NCBI GenBank assembly: GCA_946530355.1
Contig: CAMNAB010000172.1
Span: 1-5,056, forward strand
Direction: 5' to 3'
Source of the DNA: Firm-04 sp003446315
GTDB taxonomy: Bacteria > Bacillota > Clostridia > Oscillospirales > Ruminococcaceae
DNA length: 5,056 nucleotides
A program made the translations under genes and the position numbers. Under the pieces are notes generated by a model. The model did not search any database and had not been told where the DNA came from. It saw only the letters and a program-made list of their open reading frames with translations. Numbering within the stretch: position 1 is the first letter of the stretch; each line of letters opens with the position of its first letter. Shown here in pieces: positions 4,522 to 5,056 of this stretch.

Positions 4522-5056
4522 ATGCAGCAGTTCAGCATCAGTTTCCGGCTTGGCAAGCCCAGCGCACCGCACGGCGCAAACCTCGCGCACAACAACCGCG
4601 AGTTTTCAGCGGCAAATATTGATCCGGCGCGGTCTGATCGGAATATCTTTTTCACAGCGGAGTCGATTTCGGATGCGTATGATGCGCTGTTCGGCGAAGC
4701 GTTGGAAGCGTTCAACGCGAAGCAGAATCGTCCGGCGCGGCGCATCGAAGATTATTATGCACACATCGCTGGCGGTAAACGCGAGGAACCGTTCTATGAA
4801 GTCATCGTGCAGTTTGGCGACAGCAAGAACGCGCCCTGCGGAAGTACGCGCGGAGAAATGGCAAGAGAAATGCTGATCGAATACATGGAGAGCTTTCAGA
4901 AACGGAATCCGAATTTGCATATCTTCAATGCCGTGCTGCACATGGACGAAGTCTCGCCGCATCTGCACATTGACTTCATCCCGTTTTACACTAAGGGGCG
5001 GCAGCGCGGTTTGTCAAAAGGCGTGTCGATGAAATCCGCTCTGATGGAAATGGGAT
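4522..5056 (+). CDS. MobV (Mob_Pre) relaxase, N-terminal part, cut by window end
   Basis: The frame is open from the ATG at 4522 to the window edge and gives the first 178 residues of a plasmid recombination/mobilization enzyme. It nicks oriT and carries the transferred strand into the recipient. Motif I is HNNREFSAANIDPARSDRN (23-41), with His23 matching the catalytic histidine of MobM-type MobV relaxases and the typical N-IDP-RS-N signature after it. Motif III, the metal-binding HMDEVSPHLH (140-149), is intact with its His residues. AGGAG (4511-4515) lies 6 bases before the start. It follows the candidate oriT directly. MobV proteins are usually longer than 350 residues with a C-terminal coiled coil, so more than half of the gene should lie beyond the window. 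Pre-type site-specific recombination of plasmids is an alternative activity known in the family. Confidence 0.92.
   Translation, partial: MQQFSISFRLGKPSAPHGANLAHNNREFSAANIDPARSDRNIFFTAESISDAYDALFGEALEAFNAKQNRPARRIEDYYAHIAGGKREEPFYEVIVQFGDSKNAPCGSTRGEMAREMLIEYMESFQKRNPNLHIFNAVLHMDEVSPHLHIDFIPFYTKGRQRGLSKGVSMKSALMEMG

Noticed and set aside
4439..4876. 145-codon rightward reading frame overlapping the relaxase start
   Set aside because: It is out of frame with the relaxase, whose motifs I and III are in the frame from 4522; its product is low-complexity Ser/Arg-rich.

Overview
The window looks like the left part of an integrative and mobilizable element (IME), or a plasmid-like integrated element, from a Firmicutes bacterium, probably a gut Clostridia-type host. 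The reasons are strong AGGAGG-type ribosome binding sites, a near-consensus sigma-A type promoter, and a module set typical of such elements: XRE repressor, small excisionase-like HTH protein, tyrosine integrase, ribbon-helix-helix protein, RecA/DnaB-fold ATPase and MobV (Mob_Pre) relaxase. The host assignment is inference; no chromosomal gene is visible.

Layout. Bases 1-218 hold no convincing gene. They contain a strong GC-rich hairpin (63-96), a tandem TGGCAACAT repeat (113-132) and an intrinsic terminator (152-189), and are a plausible element-end or attachment region. A leftward XRE-family repressor (854-219) follows. Bases 855-1117 are a divergent control region with a near-perfect leftward promoter, a weaker rightward promoter, a 16-bp palindrome between them and a tandem TTTAGYAAA repeat. 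A tight rightward operon then runs: excisionase-like protein (1118-1321), integrase (1324-2418), RHH protein (2399-2743) and RepA-like ATPase (2722-3864). These genes overlap or are two bases apart, which suggests translational coupling.

Downstream of the ATPase, 3867-3949 holds three direct copies of CGTGACGAT followed by three inverted copies: an iteron-like, near-palindromic array that is a candidate replication origin or autoregulatory site. A small protein of unknown function follows (3990-4325). Next is a 196-bp non-coding stretch with nested inverted repeats and a 60-bp-spaced direct repeat (candidate oriT), then the start of a MobV relaxase (4522 onward) cut by the window end.

How the parts may work together (inference): the repressor silences the rightward operon; on derepression the excisionase and integrase excise the circle; the ATPase acting at the repeat array could support replication of the excised circle; and the relaxase, perhaps with the RHH protein, nicks oriT for transfer using a helper element's conjugation machinery. 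No type IV secretion gene or cargo gene lies in this window. The least explained pieces are the repeat array, the small unknown protein, and a possible antisense promoter inside the start of the ATPase gene.
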